A DNA stretch of 64,000 nt, from positions 1 through 64,000 of the forward strand of contig NZ_JBHSHY010000019.1 of NCBI RefSeq assembly GCF_042653205.1, written 5' to 3'. Within the stretch, counting starts at the first letter, position 1. Each line of letters begins with the position of its first letter. Shown piece by piece: positions 27,301 to 34,422 of this stretch. The notes beneath the pieces are model-generated. The model did no database searches and was not told the origin of the DNA. It saw only the letters and a list, made by a program, of their open reading frames with translations. Position numbers and translations under genes: made by a program. The stretch is from Paenibacillus_Z sp042653205 (GTDB taxonomy: Bacteria; Bacillota; Bacilli; Paenibacillales; Paenibacillaceae).

Positions 27301-28587
27301 GAAGACGTGCGGCGCGAACGGGCGCTGCAGGAAGCGACGGCGGCCGCCGCAGCCGAGCAGCTCGCGGAGACGCGGGCCGGGCTGCTGGCGCAGCTGGAGC
27401 AGGCGCGCGCGGAAGCGGCGTCGGAAGCCGGGCGTCTGCGCGAAGCTGCCGCCGAGGAATCCGAGCGCCTGCGCGGGGAAGCGGAGCGCGAAGCCGACTT
27501 GGCGGCGGAAGCCGAGGCCGCGCTGCGCGAACAGCTGACCTTGCTGCGCGCGGCGCTCGAGGACGAGCGGGCAGCGGCCGAGGCGAAGCTGGCGCGGGAG
27601 CGTGAGACCGCGCAGGCGATGCTCGACGAGGCGCTGGAGGAAGGCACGGCCGAGGCCGCCGCGCTCGCGGCCGAGCACCGGGTGCTGCTGGAAGCCGTGC
27701 ATGCGGAAGCGGCCGCGCGCGAGCAGGCGCTGCGCGCCGAGCTCGAGGCGCGCGGCGAAGAGCGGCTTCGCCTCGCGGAGCAGCTGGACGGTGCGCGCGC
27801 CGAGCTGGAGCGGCTGCGCAAGGAGCTGGCGGACGCGCAGGAGAGCGGCGAGCTGCTGCTGACGGAAGCGGCCGAGCAGGAAGAAACGCAGCGGAAGACG
27901 ATCGAACGGCTGCAGCAGGAGCTGCGCGAGCGGGAGCACGCCGCCGAGCAGCTGTCGCGGCAGGCCGAGCAGCTGGCGCGCAGCGAGCAGCGCCGCGCGG
28001 CGGCGCTCGAAGAGCAGGAGCGGCGGGTCGGCGAGCTGGAAGCGGAACTGCGGGAAGCGCGGACGAGCGCGGACGACTACCGGCAGCTGCAGCTGGAGCT
28101 GCTGGAAGAACGCAACGGCATCCGGACGGAGCTCGAGGCATTGCGCGGGCGGAACGCCGAGCTGGCGGAGCGGCTGGAGGCCGCCGAAGAACGCGCGGCC
28201 GAGCTCATGGGCGAGGCGCGGCAGTATATGGCGGAGATCGAACGGGTGGCCGACGAAGCGGCCGCCGAACTGGAGCGCCGTACCCGGGCGGCGGAATCGG
28301 AGCTCGAGCTGGCCAGGCGCGAAGCCGCGGCGCACGCGGAGTCGGAAGCCGGACTGCTCGAACAGCTGAGGCTCGTCGAGGAGCGGGCGCTCCGGATGCA
28401 GGAGCGCCCGGAGCATGACGGGCGGCTCGCGGAGCTGGAAGCGGCGCTCAACGAAGCGGTGCAGGACAAGGAGTCGCTCCTCGGCGATCACGAGCAGCTG
28501 AAGGTGGAGCACGGCAAGCTGACGACCGAATACCGGAAGCTGCAGACCGAGTTCAACGACTGGATCGAGCTCATCGAGAACAGTTAA
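24364..28587 (+). CDS. ZapA domain fused to a giant coiled coil
   Basis: A 1,407-aa protein. Residues 5-85 are a recognisable ZapA domain (RVTVDIYGNQFKLTG, DDNLHKLAKGYPRLDLPK, MLASVQMAEDVFRLRAENER); ZapA binds FtsZ and bundles protofilaments at the division site. It normally spans roughly 80-150 residues. Here an almost unbroken Ala/Glu/Arg/Leu-rich coiled coil of about 1,300 residues follows, with internal tandem repeats of 33, 22 and 18 residues, ending in a distinct segment (KLTTEYRKLQTEFNDWIELI). No membrane helix or signal peptide is seen. AGGAGG precedes the ATG. The position directly after pheST fits zapA in related Firmicutes. Role inferred: a long spacer or scaffold linking the Z-ring to something else. 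Confidence 0.85.
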   Translation: MNAADRTRVTVDIYGNQFKLTGHNNPDYIKRIAAFVDDNLHKLAKGYPRLDLPKLAMLASVQMAEDVFRLRAENERMHETEERRRAAVAEMEQAKRLLDELQAQLEAERLDAEAALEAERGRASAEQERTRAELKEKLEAALREAEAKHAKAEADARAELERVRKELEEQQLQEMLAAQDELERAQEAHAAALAAAREEQERLIAEHAAGREAAEAEFARVLEELELERELERESAHEELERLSAMLQGRMEEALREAEAKAAGEREAAAAELARVREALEAELAIARGELEREQGRHADTVREGQETLTLARLEAEETLTAELEAAAAELARTRAELEAELQALRESLEAELARQREALEQEREGRLLESLEAEEALERLKQEAEARLAAEREAAAAELAGVREAGKRELAQAQAEAEAALASAREAAESELARLRETLEAELAEARETLEARQAEHRAELEQEWERQDLAAHAAQEALQTVEARAAGELEAAAAERAREREAAEAELAGLREAGEAELARLRGADEAELAAQREALEAQLAGARQAGEAELARLRGAHEAELAAQREALEAQLAGARQAAEAELTAQREALEAQLAGARQAAEAELARLRAELDAQLAQEREDRELAELEALEAHEAALAEAEARTVAEREAAEAVLREAEARAAAEREAAERVLAEAEARAQAEREEAERVLAEAEARTVAEREAAERVLAEAEARAAAEREAAERALAEARAAHEAELARERDSRELAELEALEAHEQVLREVEAKAASEREAIAAELREAETAAAAEREARVKALAEAQEAAAAELERTRAAHEAELAREREDRELAELEALEAHEQALREAEARAAADRDAQAAALAEARDAYEQMLLAAAARAGGERKAHEDALQAAEARAAAEREAREAAEAAAAVELERLRQEAAREAAQLREAHELQLAEHRRAMEAQLAQQQAEARAELEREREAALLELIEAQEQYEEDVRRERALQEATAAAAAEQLAETRAGLLAQLEQARAEAASEAGRLREAAAEESERLRGEAEREADLAAEAEAALREQLTLLRAALEDERAAAEAKLARERETAQAMLDEALEEGTAEAAALAAEHRVLLEAVHAEAAAREQALRAELEARGEERLRLAEQLDGARAELERLRKELADAQESGELLLTEAAEQEETQRKTIERLQQELREREHAAEQLSRQAEQLARSEQRRAAALEEQERRVGELEAELREARTSADDYRQLQLELLEERNGIRTELEALRGRNAELAERLEAAEERAAELMGEARQYMAEIERVADEAAAELERRTRAAESELELARREAAAHAESEAGLLEQLRLVEERALRMQERPEHDGRLAELEAALNEAVQDKESLLGDHEQLKVEHGKLTTEYRKLQTEFNDWIELIENS
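25909..26172 (+). repeat. In-gene tandem repeats of 99/99/66 bp (hendecad-based)
   Basis: Two 99-bp copies (25909-26007, 26008-26106) encode 33 residues each and a third copy of 66 bp (26107-26172) lacks one 11-residue block. The units read as 11-mers: GEAELARLRGA, DEAELAAQREA, LEAQLAGARQA. All changes are multiples of 11 residues, which preserves coiled-coil phase. Confidence 0.85.
26311..26580 (+). repeat. In-gene tandem repeats, five units of 54 bp
   Basis: Five consecutive 18-residue units of the type AEREAAERVLAEAEARTV start at 26311, 26365, 26419, 26473 and 26527. Eighteen residues equal one hendecad plus one heptad. Confidence 0.8.
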
Positions 28588-28604
28588 ACCAAGGCTCAGC
28601 ATAA

Positions 28605-28675
28605 GAAAAGGACAGCATCCGAGTTCGGCTGGTTACGATACCGGCCGAGCTTTCGCGGACGCTGTCCTTTTTTGT
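28605..28675 (+). terminator. Terminator of the ZapA-fusion gene
   Basis: AAAAGGACAGC pairs with GCTGTCCTTTT, with an inner CTCGG/CCGAG-type helix, followed by a T-run. It lies about 20 nt after the stop codon and probably also serves the convergent SDR gene. Confidence 0.8.
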
Positions 28676-28762
28676 CGAGATGGCCATGTTCGAACGCGAT
28701 ACGCCGCGGCGAGACGAAGCGCGCTTGCCGTCGATTGGGGTTGGCTTCGTCCCGCCGCGACG

Positions 28763-29449
28763 TCAGCAGGCGACGATCCCGCCCGTCTGCCCGTGATTCG
28801 GGAGCGAGGCGAGTCGCACCAGCTCCGGCGCGACCAGCTGCGGATCCCGTCCCGTCGCGTGCATCTCCGAGCGGATCGTCCCGGGATTGAAGGCGTTCAC
28901 GAGAATGCCGTAGCTCTGCTCTTCGTCGGCCGTCGTCCGCGTGAGCGATTCCAGACCGGCCTTGGAGGCGCTGTAGGCGGCGTATCCGCCCGCGCCGTTG
29001 TCCGCGAGGCCGGACGTCACGTTGACGATGCGTCCGTACCGGCTGCTGCGCATGATCGGCAGCACCTCGCGCGTCATCAGGAACGGCCCGGTCAAATTGG
29101 TCGCGAGCTGCCGGTTCCATTCTTCCAAATCCATCTCCAGCACGCTTCCGGGCTCGAACGTTGCGGCGTTGTTCAGAAGCACGTCGACCGTGCCGAGCTG
29201 GGCGTAGACCCAGCCGACGGCATGCCGGACGTCCTGTTCCGACGCGACGTCCGCTTGGATGACGATGGCTCTGCCGGTGCCGCCGGCGGCCCGGATCGCC
29301 GCGGCCGTCTCTTCGAGCTTGGCGAGCCGCCGGCCAATGAGCGCGACGTGCGCGCCTTCCGCGGCGAAGGCAAGAGCGGCCGCCCGGCCGAGACCGGTGC
29401 CCGCTCCCGTGATGATCGCGACCCGTCCTTGCAGTTTGCCTGTTGCCAT
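28763..29449 (-). CDS. Short-chain dehydrogenase/reductase
   Basis: A 228-aa classical SDR. The ATG at 29449 follows AAGGGGTGG; a longer frame upstream lacks a site. Rossmann motif ITGAGTGLGRA near residue 12, NNAA in VDVLLNNAATF, catalytic Ser in NVTSGLADN and YSASK provide the Ser-Tyr-Lys triad. The Arg in IGRRLAK after the second strand suggests NADP(H). The C-terminus is shorter than many SDRs, so the substrate cap is small. It is convergent with the ZapA-fusion gene and substrate is unknown. Confidence 0.88.
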   Translation of the reverse strand: MATGKLQGRVAIITGAGTGLGRAAALAFAAEGAHVALIGRRLAKLEETAAAIRAAGGTGRAIVIQADVASEQDVRHAVGWVYAQLGTVDVLLNNAATFEPGSVLEMDLEEWNRQLATNLTGPFLMTREVLPIMRSSRYGRIVNVTSGLADNGAGGYAAYSASKAGLESLTRTTADEEQSYGILVNAFNPGTIRSEMHATGRDPQLVAPELVRLASLPNHGQTGGIVAC

Positions 29450-29642
29450 AAGGTCCACCCCTTCGGTTCTTCTGTCTGCGGACATCGTACCAAACGACGG
29501 CGGCACGAGGAATAGGCGCGGTATCAGACTTTCTTATGAGGGACAGGCGGTTTAGGCCATATTTGAGCGGTTCCGGCTCGGAAACGCCGCTTCATCAGCG
29601 TTATTGATGAACGTTATCAGAAATCGCTATAGCTCCGCGGGC

Positions 29643-29685
29643 AAAAAAAACCCGGCTCCGGGCATGAACTGCATGCCGGACCGGG
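29643..29685 (-). terminator. Terminator of the cupredoxin lipoprotein gene
   Basis: On the minus strand CCCGG..CCGGCATG pairs with CATGCCCGG..CCGGG, followed by eight T (A-run at 29643-29650). It lies 12 nt after the stop. Confidence 0.85.
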
Positions 29686-29696
29686 CTGACGGCCGC

Positions 29697-30095
29697 TTAT
29701 TGCACGACGATTTTGGCGACCATCTTGGCATGGCCGGGGCCGCAAGGAATGTCGCATTGGAACTCGTACGTGCCGGCGTCGTTGATCGTGACGACCTTCG
29801 GCTTGCCGGAATCGAGCTTGACGTCGAGGTCGGGAATTTCTACCCCGTGCACGCCGTCTTCGGACACGAGCGTCAACTCGGTCGGTTCGCCCTTCTTGAT
29901 TGTATATTCGGGCTGGTCGAATTCGTAGCGCTTCGCCTTGATCGTGACTTTCGCGGATGCGGACGCGGCCGTACCGGTCTCCTCGACGCTGCCGCTGCCG
30001 CCGGCGTTCGAGCCGGTGTCGGACTTCGACCCGCAGGCGGCCAGAACGAATATCGCGGCGGCGAGCATGACGGCCATGAGCAGTACTTTTTTCAC
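29697..30095 (-). CDS. CuA-type cupredoxin lipoprotein (CoxB-like domain)
   Basis: A 132-aa surface lipoprotein. The GTG at 30095 follows GGGGAG; the N-terminus is KKVLLMAVMLAAAIF with lipobox LAAC. After a Ser/Gly linker comes a cupredoxin fold (about residues 48-132). The C-terminal motif CDIPCGPGHAKM, together with the His in GVHGVEIP, supplies all ligands of a binuclear CuA centre (His, Cys, Cys, His, Met) as in cytochrome oxidase subunit II, but no membrane-anchor helices or oxidase genes are near. Possible electron transfer or copper delivery to an oxidase elsewhere. Confidence 0.85.
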   Translation of the reverse strand: MKKVLLMAVMLAAAIFVLAACGSKSDTGSNAGGSGSVEETGTAASASAKVTIKAKRYEFDQPEYTIKKGEPTELTLVSEDGVHGVEIPDLDVKLDSGKPKVVTINDAGTYEFQCDIPCGPGHAKMVAKIVVQ

Positions 30096-30188
30096 GAAAC
30101 GTGACTCCCCTTCCCTAATCTGGAATGCTGCCATTCCAGTATAGCGCGAACGGGACGAAATTACTGTGACGAACTGTTGAATCCGGTT

Positions 30189-30551
30189 TTATGCGCGGCC
30201 CTTGTCCCGTCCCGCTTCATACGGAGTCGCGACCGGGATGAACAGGTCGATGATGCCGATGACGAGCGCGGCCAGAATGGCGCCCAGCCACGTCACCGAC
30301 ACGCCGCCGACGATGAACTGGGCCACCCAGATGACGACCGCGCTCATAATGAAGCCGACGATGCCCCGGCCGAACGGCGTGACCCGTTTGCCGAAAATGC
30401 CTTCCACGATCCAGCCCAGCGCCGCGATGACGAGCGCGAGCAGCAGGGCGCTCCAGAATCCGCCGACGCTGAATTGTGGAACAATGTAACCGACGATCAT
30501 CAAGACGATCGCGGAGACGATAAACCGAACGACATGACCAAGAAAATGCAT
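30189..30551 (-). CDS. YvlD/phage-holin-4-like membrane protein
   Basis: A 120-aa protein with four hydrophobic helices (about residues 5-24, 28-50, 60-80, 85-107) and short polar ends. The ATG at 30551 follows AGGAGG 11 nt upstream; the longer frame has no site. Sequence features such as GWIVEGIFGKRVTPFGRGIVGF match the YvlD/DUF360 family (holin superfamily 4), whose members sit in cell-envelope stress operons in Bacillus. Function not established. Confidence 0.75.
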   Translation of the reverse strand: MHFLGHVVRFIVSAIVLMIVGYIVPQFSVGGFWSALLLALVIAALGWIVEGIFGKRVTPFGRGIVGFIMSAVVIWVAQFIVGGVSVTWLGAILAALVIGIIDLFIPVATPYEAGRDKGRA

Positions 30552-30773
30552 ATCGATATCAACCTCCTGAAAAGTATAGTGGCCAAGCTCCGGCCGGGGC
30601 TCGCCCCCCGCTTTCGTTCGAGCGGCAAACGGCGGCCGGTTTACCAAGAAGCATGACACTTCCCGTGTACATGTAGTGTTACCTTAATGATCGGGACCAT
30701 GCATGGAATTGCCCGGTCGTAGCATACGGTGACCGCTTCGGCTATAATAGGAAACGAGAGGAGTTGTGCTCGC

Positions 30774-33134
30774 TTGGACAGCAAAATCTTACACACGCTC
30801 GATTACGCGAAAATTGTATATACATTAAGCCAGCATGCGGCGACGGCGCTCGGCAAAGCCGAGGTCGAAGCGCTTCATCCGAGCCCGGTGCTGGACGACG
30901 TGAAGCACGCACTCCAGGTTACGGACGAAGCGTACAAGGCGGACCGCCTGAAGGGAAGCGCGCCGTTCGGCGGCGTCGCGGACATCAGGCCGTCGCTCAT
31001 GCGCTCGAAGATCGGCGGCACGCTGAATCCGGCGGAGCTGCTCGAGATCGCCGAGACGGTGCGGGGCGGACGCCGCGTGAAGCGGCATGTGCTGCAGCTG
31101 CACGACGACGATCCCATCCCGATGCTGGCCGCCATGGCAGAGCAGCTGACGGAGCATAAGCCGCTCGAGGACGCGATCTTCCAATGCATCGACGACCAGG
31201 CGGAGGTGATGGACAGCGCGAGCGTCGAGCTTGCGGGCATCCGCCGGGAGCTCCGTTCCGGCGAATCGCGCGTCCGAGAGAAGCTCGAGAGCCTGATCCG
31301 CTCGTCCTCCGTGCAGAAGATGCTGCAAGACGCCATCATCACTATCCGGAACGACCGGTACGTCATTCCGGTCAAGCAGGAATACCGTTCCAACTTCGGC
31401 GGCATCATTCACGACCAGTCGGGCTCGGGCGCGACGCTCTTCATCGAGCCGGAAGCGGTCGTCGTGATGAACAACCGGCTGCGCGAACTGCGCCTCGCGG
31501 AGGAGCGGGAAATCGAGAAAATTCTGCAAAAGCTGACCGGGCTGACCGCGGAATACGCTGACGACCTGACGATCGACCTGGACCTGCTCGGCAAGCTGGA
31601 TTTCGCGTTCGCGAAAGCGCGCCTCGCCCATGTGATGGGTGCTTCGATGCCGCGCATGAACGACCGCGGCTACTTGAAGCTGCGCCGCGGACGCCATCCG
31701 CTCATTCCGCGCGAGCAGGTCGTGCCGATCGACGTGGAGCTCGGCAACCAGTACACGGCCATTATCGTCACGGGGCCGAATACCGGCGGCAAGACGGTCT
31801 CGCTGAAGACGATCGGCCTGCTCAGCCTGATGGCGATGTCCGGGCTGTTCGTGCCGGCCGAGGAAGGCAGCCAGCTGTGCGTCTTCGATGCGCTCTACGC
31901 CGACATCGGCGACGAGCAGAGCATCGAGCAGAACCTCAGTACGTTCTCCAGCCATATGACCAACATCATTCGCATCCTGAACACGATCACGCCGAAGAGC
32001 CTCGTGCTGCTAGACGAGCTCGGAGCGGGCACGGACCCCGCCGAAGGGTCGGCGCTCGCCATCGCGATACTGGAGCATATGCACAAGCTCGGCTGCCGGA
32101 TCGTGGCGACGACGCACTACAGCGAGCTGAAGGCCTACGCCTACGACCGCAAGGGCATCATCAATGCGAGCATGGAATTCGACATCGCGACGCTGAGCCC
32201 AACGTACCGGCTGCTGGTCGGCGTGCCCGGCCGAAGCAACGCCTTCGCGATCGCGGAGCGGCTCGGCCTGCAGCGCGGCATCATCGAGCATGCTCGTGGC
32301 GAAGTAAGCGAGGAAGACGTCCGCGTCGAGACGATGATCGCGTCGCTCGAGGAGAACCGGATCGGCGCCGAGCACGAGCGCCAAACCGCCGAAGCGCTGC
32401 GCAAGCAGCTCGAGGAGCAGCGGGCCCGTCACGAGGCGGAGCTGCGGCACTTCGAGGAGCAGCGCGAGAAGCTGCTCGCGAAGGCGCAGGAGGAAGCGCG
32501 CGCCGTCTTGGTTCGCGCCAAGCGCGAGGCGGAAGAGATCATCGCGGATCTCCGCAAGCTGGCTCAGGAGGAAGGCGCGGCGGTCAAGGACCACAAGCTG
32601 ACGGAAGCCAGACGCCGCCTCGACGAGGCGACGCCTGAGGCGCGCAAAGCGGCGGGCAAGCCGAACACCGCCAAGCCGCAGAAGATCGAGAGCGGCGACG
32701 AGGTCATGGTGTACAGCCTCGGCCAGCGCGGCCATGTCGTGGAGCTGAGCGGCTCCGAAGCGACGGTGCAGCTCGGGATCTTGAAGATGAAGGTGGCGCT
32801 GAGCGACCTCGAGCTCGTGAAGGGCGCCGAGAAGTCGAAGACGCAGCAGCCGAAGCTGGCGGCCAGCCTGAAGCGGACCCGTGACGAGAACGTCCGCTCC
32901 GAGCTCGACCTGCGCGGCTCCAACCTCGAGGAAGCGATACTGGAGGTGGACCGGTTCCTGGACGAATCGTTCCTGGCCGGCTTCGGGCAAGTTTACATCA
33001 TCCACGGCCACGGCACGGGCGTGCTGCGCAGCGGCATCAGCGATTTCCTGCGGCGCCACAAGCACGTGAAGAGCTACCGTCTGGGCAAGTACGGCGAAGG
33101 CGGCGCGGGCGTCACCGTCGCCGAATTGAAGTAA
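30774..33134 (+). CDS. mutS2: MutS2 endonuclease / ribosome rescue ATPase
   Basis: A 786-aa protein. The TTG at 30774 is chosen because GAGGAG lies 10 nt upstream. Order: N-terminal lever/clamp-type helices, MutS core with Walker A GPNTGGKTVSLKTIG and Walker B LVLLDELGAGTDPAEGS, a coiled coil (about 515-625), a KOW-like domain and the C-terminal Smr domain with LDLRG and HGHGTGVLR (about 710-786). MutS2 limits recombination and, in Bacillus, splits collided ribosomes. A TATAAT at 30743-30748 may be its -10. DUF350 follows 18 nt downstream. Confidence 0.95.
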   Translation: MDSKILHTLDYAKIVYTLSQHAATALGKAEVEALHPSPVLDDVKHALQVTDEAYKADRLKGSAPFGGVADIRPSLMRSKIGGTLNPAELLEIAETVRGGRRVKRHVLQLHDDDPIPMLAAMAEQLTEHKPLEDAIFQCIDDQAEVMDSASVELAGIRRELRSGESRVREKLESLIRSSSVQKMLQDAIITIRNDRYVIPVKQEYRSNFGGIIHDQSGSGATLFIEPEAVVVMNNRLRELRLAEEREIEKILQKLTGLTAEYADDLTIDLDLLGKLDFAFAKARLAHVMGASMPRMNDRGYLKLRRGRHPLIPREQVVPIDVELGNQYTAIIVTGPNTGGKTVSLKTIGLLSLMAMSGLFVPAEEGSQLCVFDALYADIGDEQSIEQNLSTFSSHMTNIIRILNTITPKSLVLLDELGAGTDPAEGSALAIAILEHMHKLGCRIVATTHYSELKAYAYDRKGIINASMEFDIATLSPTYRLLVGVPGRSNAFAIAERLGLQRGIIEHARGEVSEEDVRVETMIASLEENRIGAEHERQTAEALRKQLEEQRARHEAELRHFEEQREKLLAKAQEEARAVLVRAKREAEEIIADLRKLAQEEGAAVKDHKLTEARRRLDEATPEARKAAGKPNTAKPQKIESGDEVMVYSLGQRGHVVELSGSEATVQLGILKMKVALSDLELVKGAEKSKTQQPKLAASLKRTRDENVRSELDLRGSNLEEAILEVDRFLDESFLAGFGQVYIIHGHGTGVLRSGISDFLRRHKHVKSYRLGKYGEGGAGVTVAELK

Positions 33135-33152
33135 GGAGATGGGGGCTTCGCG

Positions 33153-33572
33153 ATGGATCAGGAAGTCGACAAGCTGCTGAGCAACACCTTCGCGGCATCG
33201 CTGGCGTACGTATCGGTGGCGGTGCTCGCGCTGTTAATCTTCTTATATATCTTCGAGCTGGTCACCCGTTATCAATGCTGGCAGGAAATCAAGAAGGGCA
33301 ATCTGGCCGTCGCGATGGCGACCGGGGGCAAAATCTTCGGCATCTGCAACCTGTTCCGCTTCTCCATCGAGGCGAACGAGACCGTGTACCAAAGCATGGT
33401 TTGGGCGCTGTACGGCTATGCCCTGCTGCTCGCGGCTTATTTCCTGTTCGAGTTTCTGACGCCGGTGTTCCGGATCGACGACGAGATCGCGCGCGACAAC
33501 CGCGCGGTCGGGTTCATCGCCATGATCATCTCGATCTCGCTGTCGTACGTCATCGGCGCCACGATCGCGTGA
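33153..33572 (+). CDS. DUF350 membrane protein
   Basis: A 139-aa protein with four membrane helices (about residues 15-37, 50-70, 80-103, 115-137). The conserved charged segment RIDDEIARDNRAVGF between helices 3 and 4 and the GNLAVAMATGGKI segment are typical of DUF350 (YjfL-like). It starts 18 nt after mutS2 with the ribosome site AAGGAG, so it belongs to the same operon. Function unknown. Confidence 0.8.
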   Translation: MDQEVDKLLSNTFAASLAYVSVAVLALLIFLYIFELVTRYQCWQEIKKGNLAVAMATGGKIFGICNLFRFSIEANETVYQSMVWALYGYALLLAAYFLFEFLTPVFRIDDEIARDNRAVGFIAMIISISLSYVIGATIA

Positions 33573-33617
33573 CGGCGAGCGCTATGCTGCAATGAACGGG
33601 GAGGCTGAACGGTCGGC

Positions 33618-33695
33618 ATGAAATATCTATGGGGCACGCTGTTTGCGCTTGCCGCGTTATTCATCGTTATCGGCGTACTATATTTGATGAACTAA
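33618..33695 (+). CDS. 25-residue membrane micropeptide
   Basis: ATG at 33618, stop TAA at 33693-33695. The product is MKYLWGTLFALAALFIVIGV followed by LYLMN: one membrane helix with a single basic residue at the start. GGGGAGG lies about 13 nt upstream. It is between DUF350 and the zinc-ribbon gene, 45 nt after the former. Small single-helix peptides often modulate a larger membrane partner; the DUF350 protein is the obvious candidate (inference). Confidence 0.5.
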   Translation: MKYLWGTLFALAALFIVIGVLYLMN

Positions 33696-33729
33696 GCTTG
33701 TCAATCGAATGAGAGCGGGGGGACGCTTC

Positions 33730-34302
33730 ATGAGCAACCAACACAATCACAACCATGACCACGACGGACCGGTCGTCTGCCCGTGGTGCCAGACGGAGAT
33801 CGTCTGGGACGAGGAAATCGGACCCGAGCGCTATTGTCCGCACTGCGAGAACGAGCTGTCCGGCTATCGGACGCTGCAGCTGGATTTGGACGACGCCGGC
33901 GAAGAGGGCCCGGATGAGGAAGAGGAAGTGGAAGACGATGGACAAGCTTGGCGCGGAGACGGCGCCGATCAGGACCTGACCGATTTCCGCGAATACAACC
34001 GCGAGCGTCTCGCCCTGGACGGCACGATGGAGCGGATGCTGGAAGACCAGCTGGAAGCGCCGGAATGCCCGAACTGCCGCGAGCTGATGCTTGAAGCGGG
34101 CACGCATATCGTGACGGGGGACGCGTTCAAGGCCAGAATCCCGGCCGCGCTCGGCGCGCCGGTCGTGGCAACGCCGTTCGCGCTCGCGATGTACGTATGC
34201 CCGTCGTGCTTCCATACGGAAAACCGGCTGTCGGTGCAGGATCAAGAGCGTCTCGTCTTCCTGCTGACGGAGGCATCCGACGAAGGCGGCGAGCAGTCGT
34301 AA
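33730..34302 (+). CDS. Zinc-ribbon-like protein with acidic linker
   Basis: A 190-aa cytosolic protein. The ATG at 33730 has a G-rich ribosome site. A His-rich start (HNHNHDHD) leads to VVCPWCQTE and RYCPHCENE, then a very acidic linker (DEEEEVEDD), and a second pair, ECPNCRELM and YVCPSCFHTENR, near residues 112 and 163. Four CxxC knuckles would make two zinc sites. No enzyme motif is visible. Likely a metal-binding or adapter protein; family not recognised. Confidence 0.65.
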   Translation: MSNQHNHNHDHDGPVVCPWCQTEIVWDEEIGPERYCPHCENELSGYRTLQLDLDDAGEEGPDEEEEVEDDGQAWRGDGADQDLTDFREYNRERLALDGTMERMLEDQLEAPECPNCRELMLEAGTHIVTGDAFKARIPAALGAPVVATPFALAMYVCPSCFHTENRLSVQDQERLVFLLTEASDEGGEQS

Positions 34303-34422
34303 GCGGCGATCCGGCCTTTGGCAAGTTTAGGGAAACGGCACGCGCGGGGCATGGCACCTTTGGCTTGGGGGTATCTTACGCCTAGTTAGCTGCAGCGATG
34401 CAGCAAGCAGGAGGGATGCTGC

